A DNA stretch of 22,187 nt, from assembly GCA_034430255.1 (NCBI GenBank), contig DAOUEU010000102.1:1-22187 (forward strand), in the 5' to 3' direction. A program made the position numbers and the translations under genes. The notes under the pieces are model-generated. The model ran no database searches. It worked only from the letters and a program-made list of their open reading frames with translations, and had not been told where the DNA came from. Origin of the DNA: DATKYK01 sp034430255. GTDB lineage: Bacteria > Chloroflexota > Dehalococcoidia > E44-bin15. Shown here one piece after another: positions 7,797-15,771 of the stretch (position 1 is its first letter; every line of letters starts with the position of its first letter).

Positions 7797-10700
7797 ATGG
7801 GGGCAAATGGAGATCATGGGGCTTCTCTCGAAGGTCGGCGTACCATTTGGGTCTGTCAGGGGACAGGGTGCGTTTCAGCTAAATCAGAGCAAATTCGAAT
7901 CGCTCTGGAGCAGGAAGTGGAAAAGGCAGGCCTCAAAAACGTCAAGGTTGATTTCACTGGATGCCATGGGTTCTGTCAGCAGGGCCCTATCGCAGTCGTC
8001 GAACCTGAAGGCATTTTTTATACCCATGTAAGTGTAGAAGATGCGGCGGAAATCGTTCACTCCCACCTGAAAGAGGGTAGGCCTGTGGAGCGCCTATTTT
8101 TCCGCGATCCGGTAACAAATGAAGCTATAGCTAATTATAGGGAGATAAACTTCTACAAGAGACAGAAACGCTTGATCCTGCGCAATTGCGGCCGTATTAA
8201 TCCCGAAAGAATAGATGATTACATTGCTGTAGATGGTTATGAGGCACTTCGTAAAGTGCTCTCTGAAATGTCTCCAGAACAGGTTATAGATGAGGTAAAG
8301 CGCTCCGGATTACGGGGGCGTGGTGGTGCTGGTTTCTCCACAGGGCAGAAGTGGGAATTCTGCCATAAAGCTCCAGGAAAAGAGAAGTATGTGATTTGCA
8401 ACGCTGATGAGGGCGACCCAGGTGCCTTTATGGATCGAAGTACTATGGAGGGCGACCCGCATACCATAATCGAGGGTATGACCATCGCGGCCTATGCTAT
8501 AGGGGCGAGCGAAGGATATATCTATTGCCGGGCCGAGTACCCCCTGGCTATCAAGCGATTGCATATTGCGCTACAGCAAGCGGAAGAGCGCGGATTTCTC
8601 GGTAAGAATATTCTTGGATCGAACTTTAGTTTTACGGTGCATGTGAAAGAAGGCGCTGGTGCTTTCGTCTGTGGTGAAGAGACAGCGCTCATGGCCTCTA
8701 TCGAAGGGGGGAGGGGGATGCCCCGACCTCGCCCTCCCTTTCCTGCACAGTCAGGCCTGTGGGGAAAACCCACTAACATAAACAATGTGAAATCGCTGGC
8801 GAGTATACCTGTTATCATTAAAGAAGGCGCGGAGTGGTATGCGAAGATCGGCACTGAGAAGAGCAAAGGGACAGCTGTTTTCGCACTCACCGGCAAGGTT
8901 GCCAATAGCGGTCTGGTAGAGGTTCCTATGGGCACTACGCTGCGCGAGATTATCTTCGACATTGGTGGTGGCATCCCTGATGGCAAACACTTCAAGGCAG
9001 TGCAGACCGGCGGTCCATCCGGGGGGTGTCTACCCGCCAGCTTTCTCGATTCCCCGGTTGATTATGAAACACTGGCAGCCGCTGGCTCTATTATGGGATC
9101 GGGAGGTATGGTGGTATTGGATGAAGACAACTGTATGGTCGATATGGCGAGATTCTTCATCTCCTTCACCCAGCTTGAGTCCTGCGGTAAGTGTATCCCA
9201 TGCCGATGGGGCACCAAGCAGATGCTAGATATACTGGAAGATATTACAAATGGTAGAGGACATCTCAGCGATATCGATTTGTTGATTGAGCTCAGTGAGG
9301 CGATCAAGGAAGGCTCACTGTGTGGACTTGGCCAGACAGCACCTAATCCGGTGCTCACCACCATTCGATATTTCAGAGAGGAGTATGAATCTCATATAAA
9401 GAGGTTACATTGTCCCGCCGCGGTGTGTAAAGGTTTGGTCAAGGCACCTTGCAGCCACACCTGTCCTGCCGGCGTGGATGTCCCGCGTTATATCCGCCTC
9501 ATAGCCGAGGAGAATTATGATGAGGCCTTGTCGGTAATCCGAGAGAGGATCCCTTTCCCATCGGTTTGTGGTTATGTCTGCTTCCATCCCTGTGAGGCCA
9601 AGTGTCGCAGGGGGCAGATAGATGAGCCAATTGCCATAAAAGCACTCAAACGTTACGCTGCCGACCACGCCACAAAGAGAACCCTCAGCACGTCGCAGAT
9701 TGCTCCATCTTCCGGTAAGCGTGTAGCCGTCGTAGGGGCAGGGCCTGCTGGACTAACGGCAGCATATTACCTGGCTAAGCTCGGAGGCCACGCGGTAACT
9801 GTTTTTGAGGCACTGCCGGAAGCAGGTGGAATGATGAGGGTGGGAATACCCCAATACCGACTGCCCAAGGATGTGCTAGATGCAGAAATCGATGCCATCA
9901 GGGGGGTCGGTGTTGAGATAAAGACAAACACTGGAGTAGATTCCCTCGACTCGCTTATCCAAGAAGGATATGACGCAGTATTTATCGCCCTGGGGGCACA
10001 CGCCGGGACAAAGATGCATGTTGAAGGCGAAGACACGCCGGGGGTAATCGACTGCGTCTCCATGCTTCGTGATGTTAGTTTGGGCAAAGAGGTAAGGCTA
10101 GGGGAAAGGGTGGCCATCGTTGGCGGTGGCAACGCCGCAATAGATGCGGCACGCACCGCCCTTCGCCTCGGGGCTAAAGAGGTGACCACTCTATACCGCC
10201 GTACCCGGGAAGAGATGCCAGCCGATACGGAAGAGGTCGAGGCAGCACTACAGGAAGGGGTTAATATCGACTTCCTGGTTGCTCCCAATAAGATATGGCG
10301 CGACAATGGTCATCTGACAATGGAGTGCATTCGCATGAAATTGGGAGAGATAGATGCAAGCGGGAGAAGGCGTCCGGAGAGGGTGGCCGGTAGCGAGTTT
10401 AACGAAATATTTGATGTTATAGTAGCTGCCATCGGACAAACTCCGCAGATTCCAGAAAGGTTCAGCCTAAAAACCGATAGGGGCGGAACATTATATGCTG
10501 ACCCGGATACACTGGCAACCGATAGGGAAGGCGTTTTCGCTGGTGGTGATGTGGTGAGTGGACCGGCCTCAGTGATTGAAGCCATCGCCGTAGGGAGGCA
10601 GGCTGCCGTCTCAATCGATAAGTACCTTGGTGGCGAAGGGATAATAGATGAAACACTGGCTCCACCTGAGAGTCTCTCCCAACGGCCGGAAGCGATGGAA

Positions 10701-10850
10701 GAGGAAGAGGAAAAGCACCGTCAGGAGATGGCTCTGCTACCGGTTGGTGAGAGACTGCAGGACTTTGATGTAGTGGAGCTTGGCTTTTCAAAGGAAGCGG
10801 CGCTTGAAGAGGCGAGACGATGCTTGAGTTGTGATCTGGAGGAAGACTAA
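7797..10850 (+). CDS. nuoF: NuoF-like NADH dehydrogenase subunit fused to a GltD-like flavoprotein
   Basis: Three-part electron-transfer protein of 1017 residues; the ATG at 7797 has AAGGAG 7 bases upstream. (a) About 10-110: thioredoxin-like [2Fe-2S] domain with Cys20, Cys25, Cys56, Cys60. (b) About 120-535: NuoF/HydB core with GRGGAGFSTGQKW (FMN/NADH site), CNADEGDPGAFMDRS, a GAGAFVCGEETALM segment, and the [4Fe-4S] ligands in SCGKCIPC (463, 466, 469) plus Cys509. (c) About 540-1000: a GltD-like domain beginning with Cys-rich Fe-S segments (CSHTCPAG, VCGYVCFHPCEAKC), an FAD site VVGAGPAGLTAAYY, a second nucleotide site VGGGNAAIDAARTA and the closing FAGGDVVSGPASV. Ordinary NuoF is about 430 residues. 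The fusion puts an FMN/NAD(H) site and an FAD/NAD(P)(H) site on one chain, which may link two nucleotide pools. NADP use is inference. Confidence 0.9.
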   Translation: MGANGDHGASLEGRRTIWVCQGTGCVSAKSEQIRIALEQEVEKAGLKNVKVDFTGCHGFCQQGPIAVVEPEGIFYTHVSVEDAAEIVHSHLKEGRPVERLFFRDPVTNEAIANYREINFYKRQKRLILRNCGRINPERIDDYIAVDGYEALRKVLSEMSPEQVIDEVKRSGLRGRGGAGFSTGQKWEFCHKAPGKEKYVICNADEGDPGAFMDRSTMEGDPHTIIEGMTIAAYAIGASEGYIYCRAEYPLAIKRLHIALQQAEERGFLGKNILGSNFSFTVHVKEGAGAFVCGEETALMASIEGGRGMPRPRPPFPAQSGLWGKPTNINNVKSLASIPVIIKEGAEWYAKIGTEKSKGTAVFALTGKVANSGLVEVPMGTTLREIIFDIGGGIPDGKHFKAVQTGGPSGGCLPASFLDSPVDYETLAAAGSIMGSGGMVVLDEDNCMVDMARFFISFTQLESCGKCIPCRWGTKQMLDILEDITNGRGHLSDIDLLIELSEAIKEGSLCGLGQTAPNPVLTTIRYFREEYESHIKRLHCPAAVCKGLVKAPCSHTCPAGVDVPRYIRLIAEENYDEALSVIRERIPFPSVCGYVCFHPCEAKCRRGQIDEPIAIKALKRYAADHATKRTLSTSQIAPSSGKRVAVVGAGPAGLTAAYYLAKLGGHAVTVFEALPEAGGMMRVGIPQYRLPKDVLDAEIDAIRGVGVEIKTNTGVDSLDSLIQEGYDAVFIALGAHAGTKMHVEGEDTPGVIDCVSMLRDVSLGKEVRLGERVAIVGGGNAAIDAARTALRLGAKEVTTLYRRTREEMPADTEEVEAALQEGVNIDFLVAPNKIWRDNGHLTMECIRMKLGEIDASGRRRPERVAGSEFNEIFDVIVAAIGQTPQIPERFSLKTDRGGTLYADPDTLATDREGVFAGGDVVSGPASVIEAIAVGRQAAVSIDKYLGGEGIIDETLAPPESLSQRPEAMEEEEEKHRQEMALLPVGERLQDFDVVELGFSKEAALEEARRCLSCDLEED

Positions 10851-10919
10851 AGGCTTTGCGTTATTCCTGATATATATAAACGTGTAGAATTCTAGGTAAA
10901 TAGGCGCAGGAGGGTTAGA

Positions 10920-13880
10920 ATGATTACAGATGCTCTGATCGATAAAGAGAAAAAGTTGGGCACTTTGACTTTGACCATTGATGAGAAGACAGTTGTGGTA
11001 CCAGATGGAGCCACGGTGTTGGAGGCAGCTCGAAGCGCGGGCATCTACATCCCAACCCTCTGCTATGACCCTGATCTGAATCCCTACGGAGCCTGCCGAC
11101 TCTGTGTGGTTGAGATCGAGGGCATGCGTGGATTGCCCACTTCCTGTACAACCCCGGTTACTGACGGAATGGTGGTGCATACAGAGACACCCAGGGTAAA
11201 CCAGTCACGCCGCATTACCATGGAACTCATCATGGCCAATCACCATGGTGATTGTCTAACCTGTGCTAAGAACCAGCAGTGCGAGTTACAAAGTATCGCA
11301 CGGTACCTGGACATCGATCAGGAGCACTTCGACCAACTGCGAAAGGGGACGCAGGTCCTTCCTGTTGACCGCAGTCATCCGGCGTTCGAGCGAGACCTCA
11401 ACAAATGTATCCTGTGCGGTAAATGTGTACGTGCCTGCCACGAGATAGCCGGCGTCGGTGCTATTGGCTTAGCCTTCCGCGGCTACTCGACGAGAGTGGT
11501 AACCGCGGGCGGTAAGCCGATACTGGAATCGATCTGCGAATCCTGCGGCGAGTGCTTGGCAAGATGTCCAACCGGGGCCTTGCTTCCCAAGCATGAAAAG
11601 CAAGCCTTGCGTGAAGTTAAAACGATCTGTCCCTATTGCGGGGTGGGCTGTTCGCTGTATTTGGGCATTCGCGGCAATAAAATCGTTAGCGTACGGGGCG
11701 ATATGGACAGCCCGGTAAACCACGGTGGCCTCTGCGTTAAAGGACGCTTCGGTTTCGACTTCGTGAGTCACCCGGACAGGTTGACCAAGCCTATGATTAG
11801 AAACCAAGGTCGTGGCAAGGACATAAAGGTTAATGGCAATTTCAGGGAGGTCTTCCACGAGGCCAGCTGGGATGAGGCCCTGGAACTGGTGGCAGAGAGG
11901 CTTTCCCAGGTCAAGGAGAAACACGGGCCGGATAGCATCGGGGTGCTTAGTTCTGCCAAGTTCACCAACGAGGAGAACTACTTAGTGCAGAAATTCGCTC
12001 GCGCTGTGCTGGGCACCAACAACGTCGATCACTGCGCTCGTCTATGTCACGCCTCGACGGTGGTTGGTGCCATAGCCGCCTTCGGTGACGGGGCTATGAG
12101 CAACTCCATTGCTGATTTTGCCAAGTCCGATCTCCTATTCATCATCGGCTCCAATACGACCGAGTGTCATCCCATTATCGGACGCACCATACGCCAGGGG
12201 GTAAAGTCACGCGGCACAAAGCTTATCGTTGCCGATCCTCGTGCCATTGAGCTTTCCAACCTGGCTACAGTTCACCTGCCCCATAAACCGGGATCGGATG
12301 TGGCCTTACTCAATGCTATGATGAACGTGATTATCTCCGAGGGCCTGCATGACACCAAGTTCATTGAGGAGCGCACCGAGGGCTTTAAGGAACTCGCAGA
12401 GACTGTCAAGGGTTACACTCCTGAGAGGGCCGAGGAGATAACTGGTGTTCCACAGGCTGACATAGTGAAGGCGGCCCGCCTCTTTGCCAGTGCCGAGAGG
12501 GCAGCGATCCTCTATGGCATGGGGATAACCCAGCACACCACGGGCACGGACAACGTCAAGAGCGTAGCCAATCTGTTGATGCTGACCGGCAATATGGGGC
12601 GCGAAGGCACAGGGTTTAGTCCATTGAGAGGCCAGAATAATGTCCAGGGAGCGTGTGACATGGGTGCCCTCCCCAACGTCTACCCGGGCTATCAGAAGGT
12701 AGATAGTCCCGATGTCAAGCTCAAGTTCGAATCAGCTTGGGGATGTTCCTTGAGCGAGAAGCCTGGGCTGCCAGTTACCGAGATGACGGAGGCTGCCTTC
12801 CAGGGGAAAATTAAAGCCATGTATGTGTTGGGTGAAAATCCTCTAATGAGCGAACCTTCTTTGGACCATGCGAGGGAGGCGATGAAAAATCTCGAATTCC
12901 TGGTGGTTCAGGACATATTCCCTACTGATACGGCAGTGATTGCTGATGTCATATTACCAGCTGCCGTTTTTGCTGAAAAGGACGGCACCTTTACCAACAC
13001 CGAGAGGCGGGTGCAGAAGCTGCGGAAAGCGGTTGACCCACCTGGAGATGCCAAGCCGGATTGGGAGATCCTCTCTGAACTGGCGGAGAGGATGGGGTAT
13101 AACTTTGATTATCAGAGCACAGAGAAGATAATGGAGGAGATTGCATCAGTTGCTCCCATCTACGGCGGTATCCATCACCATCGGTTGGATGATTATGGCC
13201 TGCAGTGGCCATGCCGTGACCGGGAACATCCGGGAACCCCTACACTTCACGAGGGCCAATTCACCCGTGGCCGTGGCAAGTTCCATGCCGTCGAATATAA
13301 GCCTCCGGCGGAGTCGATATCTGAAGGCTATCCCCTGATCCTCACTACTGGCAGGGTGCTGGAGCACTGGCATACAGGCAGCATGAGCCGGCGGTCTGAA
13401 GTGCTGGATGAGCTTCGGACCAGTGGCAAGGTTGATATTCATCCGGATGATGCGCTGAAGCTGGGGATTGTGGATGGTGACTCAGTAACCATAGCCTCGG
13501 AGCGAGGGAAGATCGAGACTGAGGTTCATGTTACGGATAAGACCCCGCCGGGGCTTGCGTTCATGGCCTTCCACTGGAGTGAGTCGCCGGCAAATATCTT
13601 GACCAGCACCGCCATGGATCCGGTGGCTAAGATACCCGAGTTTAAGGTCTCAGCGGTCAGGGCAGTGCTTGCGGTGCTGGATAGAGCAACTCAAGACAAT
13701 GACTTTTTTGCTCGGCTTGCAGAAAGTCCTGCCGAAGCGCTTAAGGAATACGATCTAACTCCCGAGGAAAAGGCTGCCATAGTCAGTGGCGATATCCGTA
13801 AAATCGAGTCATGGGTAGGTAAGCTAGACGAGCGGCTACGAACATGGCTTATCGCTAGGCTGCAGCAAGAAAAGTGGTAA
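10920..13880 (+). CDS. fdhA: NAD-linked formate dehydrogenase catalytic subunit (NuoG/FdhA type) with an extra C-terminal domain
   Basis: Molybdenum/tungsten bis-MGD formate dehydrogenase of 986 residues; AGGAGG lies 6 bases before the ATG. The N-terminal NuoG-like part carries a [2Fe-2S] site (Cys48, 59, 62, 76), a His/Cys [4Fe-4S] site (around His109, Cys112, 115, 121) and two ferredoxin-type clusters (Cys163-173 and Cys206-216). The catalytic part begins with CPYCGVGC (Cys237, 240, 244) and Cys272 for another [4Fe-4S]. In HCARLCHAS the metal ligand is Cys376, followed by the conserved His377, so this is a cysteine, not selenocysteine, enzyme. The C-terminal cofactor-binding barrel ends near 905. 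Residues 908-986 are an added helical domain that is also made as a separate protein by the first gene of the operon. It should oxidise formate (or reduce CO2) in the cytoplasm and pass electrons to the NuoE/NuoF-like subunits. Confidence 0.92.
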   Translation: MITDALIDKEKKLGTLTLTIDEKTVVVPDGATVLEAARSAGIYIPTLCYDPDLNPYGACRLCVVEIEGMRGLPTSCTTPVTDGMVVHTETPRVNQSRRITMELIMANHHGDCLTCAKNQQCELQSIARYLDIDQEHFDQLRKGTQVLPVDRSHPAFERDLNKCILCGKCVRACHEIAGVGAIGLAFRGYSTRVVTAGGKPILESICESCGECLARCPTGALLPKHEKQALREVKTICPYCGVGCSLYLGIRGNKIVSVRGDMDSPVNHGGLCVKGRFGFDFVSHPDRLTKPMIRNQGRGKDIKVNGNFREVFHEASWDEALELVAERLSQVKEKHGPDSIGVLSSAKFTNEENYLVQKFARAVLGTNNVDHCARLCHASTVVGAIAAFGDGAMSNSIADFAKSDLLFIIGSNTTECHPIIGRTIRQGVKSRGTKLIVADPRAIELSNLATVHLPHKPGSDVALLNAMMNVIISEGLHDTKFIEERTEGFKELAETVKGYTPERAEEITGVPQADIVKAARLFASAERAAILYGMGITQHTTGTDNVKSVANLLMLTGNMGREGTGFSPLRGQNNVQGACDMGALPNVYPGYQKVDSPDVKLKFESAWGCSLSEKPGLPVTEMTEAAFQGKIKAMYVLGENPLMSEPSLDHAREAMKNLEFLVVQDIFPTDTAVIADVILPAAVFAEKDGTFTNTERRVQKLRKAVDPPGDAKPDWEILSELAERMGYNFDYQSTEKIMEEIASVAPIYGGIHHHRLDDYGLQWPCRDREHPGTPTLHEGQFTRGRGKFHAVEYKPPAESISEGYPLILTTGRVLEHWHTGSMSRRSEVLDELRTSGKVDIHPDDALKLGIVDGDSVTIASERGKIETEVHVTDKTPPGLAFMAFHWSESPANILTSTAMDPVAKIPEFKVSAVRAVLAVLDRATQDNDFFARLAESPAEALKEYDLTPEEKAAIVSGDIRKIESWVGKLDERLRTWLIARLQQEKW
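13641..13880 (+). repeat. FdhA tail domain, paralogous to 7034-7258
   Basis: This part of fdhA and the 3' part of the first gene of the operon encode the same domain. The end is nearly unchanged: SGDIRKIE-x-WVGKLD-x-RL-x-TWL, then QEKW and the stop codon at the same place. The DNA has diverged at third codon positions, so the copy is old enough for synonymous change while the protein has been kept. Confidence 0.8.
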
Positions 13881-14013
13881 GGCCAATTCGGGTCGAAGAG
13901 GAAGTCGGCTTGCTCACGGTGTTGCACCTGGCAGGTTGAGGGCTGGTACTTCCTTACGGAAATCCGCATCATTTCTTTGCAACCCCGGCGGCTGCCGGGC
14001 CTTCGGCTCGCAC

Positions 14014-14065
14014 ATCAATAAGCCATCATTAATTACTGATTACCAATCGCCAGGTCCCTAATTTC
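14014..14065. repeat. Intergenic sequence with a decayed copy at 3139-3175
   Basis: Blocks ATCAATAAGCC (14014-14024) and AATCGCCAGGTCCCTA (14045-14060) recur in order at 3139-3175. Both places lie upstream of an SDR start, so this is probably the ancestral 5' flank of an SDR gene family, or a dispersed repeat that sits in such flanks. Confidence 0.5.
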
Positions 14066-14082
14066 CCAATCCCCGGTGGCGG

Positions 14083-14112
14083 TTGACCTGTAACGCCTCT
14101 TTTTGTTAAAAT
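14083..14112 (+). promoter_or_regulatory. Promoter of the SDR gene giving an almost leaderless transcript
   Basis: TTGACC (14083-14088) and TAAAAT (14107-14112) are 18 bases apart. The start of transcription would fall near 14119-14120, only about 10 bases before the SDR ATG at 14130. There is no Shine-Dalgarno sequence before that ATG, which fits. Confidence 0.5.
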
Positions 14113-14129
14113 TCTCCTGCCGTGCCAAG

Positions 14130-14900
14130 ATGATACTGGATAAGTTTGCTCTAACCGGTAAGGTGGCCGTTGTCACCGGGGCGGGAAGGAGTATAGGCAG
14201 GGGGATAGCTCTGGGCTTCGCCGAGGCCGGTGCCGATATAGTATGTGCCGCACGTACCATTAGCGAGATAGAATCGGTAGCCTCAGAAATCATCAAACTG
14301 GGTAGAAGGGCAATTGCTGTCCCCTGCGATGTCCGCGAGGCCGAACAGGTGGAGGGTATGGTGAGCAAGGCAGTGGAGGAGTTCGGCCGTATCGACATCC
14401 TGGTTAACAATGCCGGGGCCGGCTACCTCAAGCCGGCGATAGAGACGAGCGAGCGCGCCTGGGAGTTCCAACTCAGGCAGAACCTGACCAGCGCTTTCCT
14501 TTGCAGTAAGGCAGTGGCTAAAGTCATGCTGGAGCAGAAGGCAGGCTCAATCGTCAATATCTCCAGCCGGGCGGGAGACCAGCCAGCGGTGGGGATGATT
14601 GCCTACGGTGTTTCCAAGGCCGGAATGAATCATCTCACCAGGACGATGGCGTTTGAACTGGCTCCCCATATAAGGGTGAACTGTATCAGCCCCGGCGCAG
14701 TCTGGACCGAGACCAGCGCCGAGACGCTGGGACCGGCGAAGGATAGGATTATCCGAGGCACCCCGCTCGATCGCATGGGCATGCCAGAGGATATAGCCCT
14801 GGCGGCAATATATCTGAGCTCCCCCGCATCTAGCTGGGTGACGGGAAAGATACTGGAGATAGACGGGGGAATCTACGGCCAGATATTTAAGGCTGGCTGA
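14130..14900 (+). CDS. Short-chain dehydrogenase/reductase (SDR)
   Basis: NAD(P)-dependent oxidoreductase of 256 residues, the usual length of classical SDRs. The N terminus has the nucleotide site VVTGAGRSIGRG, followed later by the structural NNAG motif. The catalytic set is the Ser in NISSRAG and the Tyr and Lys in AYGVSKAG. After these comes the typical INCISPG-like segment (VNCISPGAVWT) and a C-terminal VTGKILEIDGG. The ATG at 14130 gives the normal family start KFALTGKVAVVTG; there is no ribosome site, but the promoter upstream predicts a very short leader. Substrate cannot be assigned; FabG-like, hydroxyacyl-CoA and alcohol dehydrogenases all look like this. It lies 97 bases before the paralog array on the same strand, so it may act in the same pathway. 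A decayed relative is at 3181. Confidence 0.92.
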   Translation: MILDKFALTGKVAVVTGAGRSIGRGIALGFAEAGADIVCAARTISEIESVASEIIKLGRRAIAVPCDVREAEQVEGMVSKAVEEFGRIDILVNNAGAGYLKPAIETSERAWEFQLRQNLTSAFLCSKAVAKVMLEQKAGSIVNISSRAGDQPAVGMIAYGVSKAGMNHLTRTMAFELAPHIRVNCISPGAVWTETSAETLGPAKDRIIRGTPLDRMGMPEDIALAAIYLSSPASSWVTGKILEIDGGIYGQIFKAG

Positions 14901-14997
14901 TGTGTGTTTACACTGGGTAAGTCAGATAAGGAGGTGTGATCAGGATTTTAAAGATCCAGGGAACATTGCAATACGATAAAGCTGGAAGGAGGTAGAC

Positions 14998-15561
14998 ATG
15001 GAAGAGCGCAACGATTATAGCGGGGAGTTTATAAGGCATTTCAGATATGAAGATTTCTCTAAGGAGCTCCTGGGGAAACTGCTCTGTGAGTACGGAAGGC
15101 TGTACGAGTTGATGGACGGGCTGTGGTACTCTACCGTAGCCGAGGAGGTTGGCCCGGAGAAGGCATGGGAATTCGAGATGAAGGTCTGGCGCCGGATAGT
15201 CCGGCACGTGCTCGGCGGACTACAGAAAACCGCCAATATCCAGGGGAACGACCTCTACACCATGTTCAAAGCGGTGCAGCTTGATCCCTGTTACACCGAG
15301 GGGCTGTACCAGTATGACATATATATTAGGGACCCCAAATATGCCATAATGACCATCTACCGCTGTCCCTCACTGCTCTATTTCGAGAAGACCGACCCGG
15401 GGAGGATCAAGCCGCTGTGTCATGACCTGGAGCCGCCGGCCTTCCAGGACTACGCCGATCACTTCAATCCCAAGATAAAGGTGAGCCCGCTGAAGCTGCC
15501 GCCGCGTAAAAGCCCGAACGAAGTCCCGGTCTGCATGTGGGAGTACAAGCTGGAGGATTAG
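14998..15561 (+). CDS. Array paralog 1 (DUF6125/ATC-hydrolase-like), the most divergent
   Basis: First of six tandem paralogs, 187 residues; AAGGAGG lies 4 bases before the ATG. It shares the family frame: DYSGEF near the N terminus, a G-N-D motif in NIQGNDLYTMFK, a Cys-x-x-Leu-x-Tyr-x-Glu segment (RCPSLLYFEK), a Cys-x-Asp/Glu segment (LCHDLEPP), FNPKIK, and the end LKLPPRKSPNEVPVCMWEY. All three family cysteines are present. The C-terminal 'C-x-W-x-F/Y' ending and spaced cysteines recall the L-2-amino-thiazoline-4-carboxylate hydrolase-like fold and the DUF6125 group; this is from memory of the pattern and not confirmed. No signal peptide or membrane segment, so it is cytosolic. Its MTIYRC segment and SSN-poor middle differ from the other five, suggesting an early split. 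The function is not known. Confidence 0.8.
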   Translation: MEERNDYSGEFIRHFRYEDFSKELLGKLLCEYGRLYELMDGLWYSTVAEEVGPEKAWEFEMKVWRRIVRHVLGGLQKTANIQGNDLYTMFKAVQLDPCYTEGLYQYDIYIRDPKYAIMTIYRCPSLLYFEKTDPGRIKPLCHDLEPPAFQDYADHFNPKIKVSPLKLPPRKSPNEVPVCMWEYKLED

Positions 15562-15584
15562 CGAAGAAGGTATCTACCCGACCA

Positions 15585-15598
15585 GTTACTTCAGTAAC
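15585..15598. repeat. Small inverted repeat after array paralog 1
   Basis: GTTACT-TC-AGTAAC is a perfect 6-bp inverted repeat 24 bases after the stop codon. It is not followed by a T run, so it is not a clear terminator. Confidence 0.35.
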
Positions 15599-15630
15599 AG
15601 TAACAATGAGCGGTAGTAATTCCCTACAAA

Positions 15631-15753
15631 GAGGCTGCTGAAAAAGAGGTGCAGGATTACTTCCTGCAAGGGGTCTGGGGGTGTCCCCCAGCTTTAAAAA
15701 TCCCCCAAGATTGGGGGATATAGGGGGTTGATTCAGACTTCTTCAGCAGTCTC
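15631..15753. mobile_element. MITE-like element with terminal inverted repeats
   Basis: A 123-bp non-coding unit between array paralogs 1 and 2. Its ends, GAGGCTGCTGAAAAAG (15631-15646) and CTTCTTCAGCAGTCTC (15738-15753), are inverted repeats matching at 14 of 16 positions, in the style of bacterial transposon ends. Inside are two perfect hairpins: CTGGGGG-TGT-CCCCCAG (15675-15691) and TCCCCCAA-GA-TTGGGGGA (15701-15718). A short CAAA on both sides could be a target duplication but is too short to rely on. No transposase is encoded, so it would move only with help from elsewhere. The hairpins could reduce read-through into the next genes. Confidence 0.65.
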
Positions 15754-15771
15754 CCAAAGAAAGAGGTTGCC

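Noticed and set aside
12036..12060. Possible selenocysteine at the formate dehydrogenase active site
   Set aside because: The codon at the active site (residue 376) is TGT, coding Cys, so no stop-codon recoding is needed.
7034..13880. Reading the shared tail as a misassembly or frameshifted copy of one gene
   Set aside because: The two DNA copies differ at many third codon positions and both are in frame with intact neighbouring genes, so they are real separate copies.
13984..13999. CCCGGC-GGCT-GCCGGG hairpin after fdhA as a terminator
   Set aside because: The stem is short and there is no T run on either side, so intrinsic termination is not supported.
14936..14995. Short frame (GTG, 19 codons) between the SDR gene and the paralog array, with AAGGAGG next to it
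   Set aside because: The ribosome-like sequence is only one base from the GTG, the peptide has no recognisable feature, and it ends inside the ribosome site of the next gene.
15651..15718. Internal hairpins of the MITE-like element as a riboswitch or CRISPR repeat
   Set aside because: There are no regularly spaced repeats and no known riboswitch core; the terminal inverted repeats explain the structure better.
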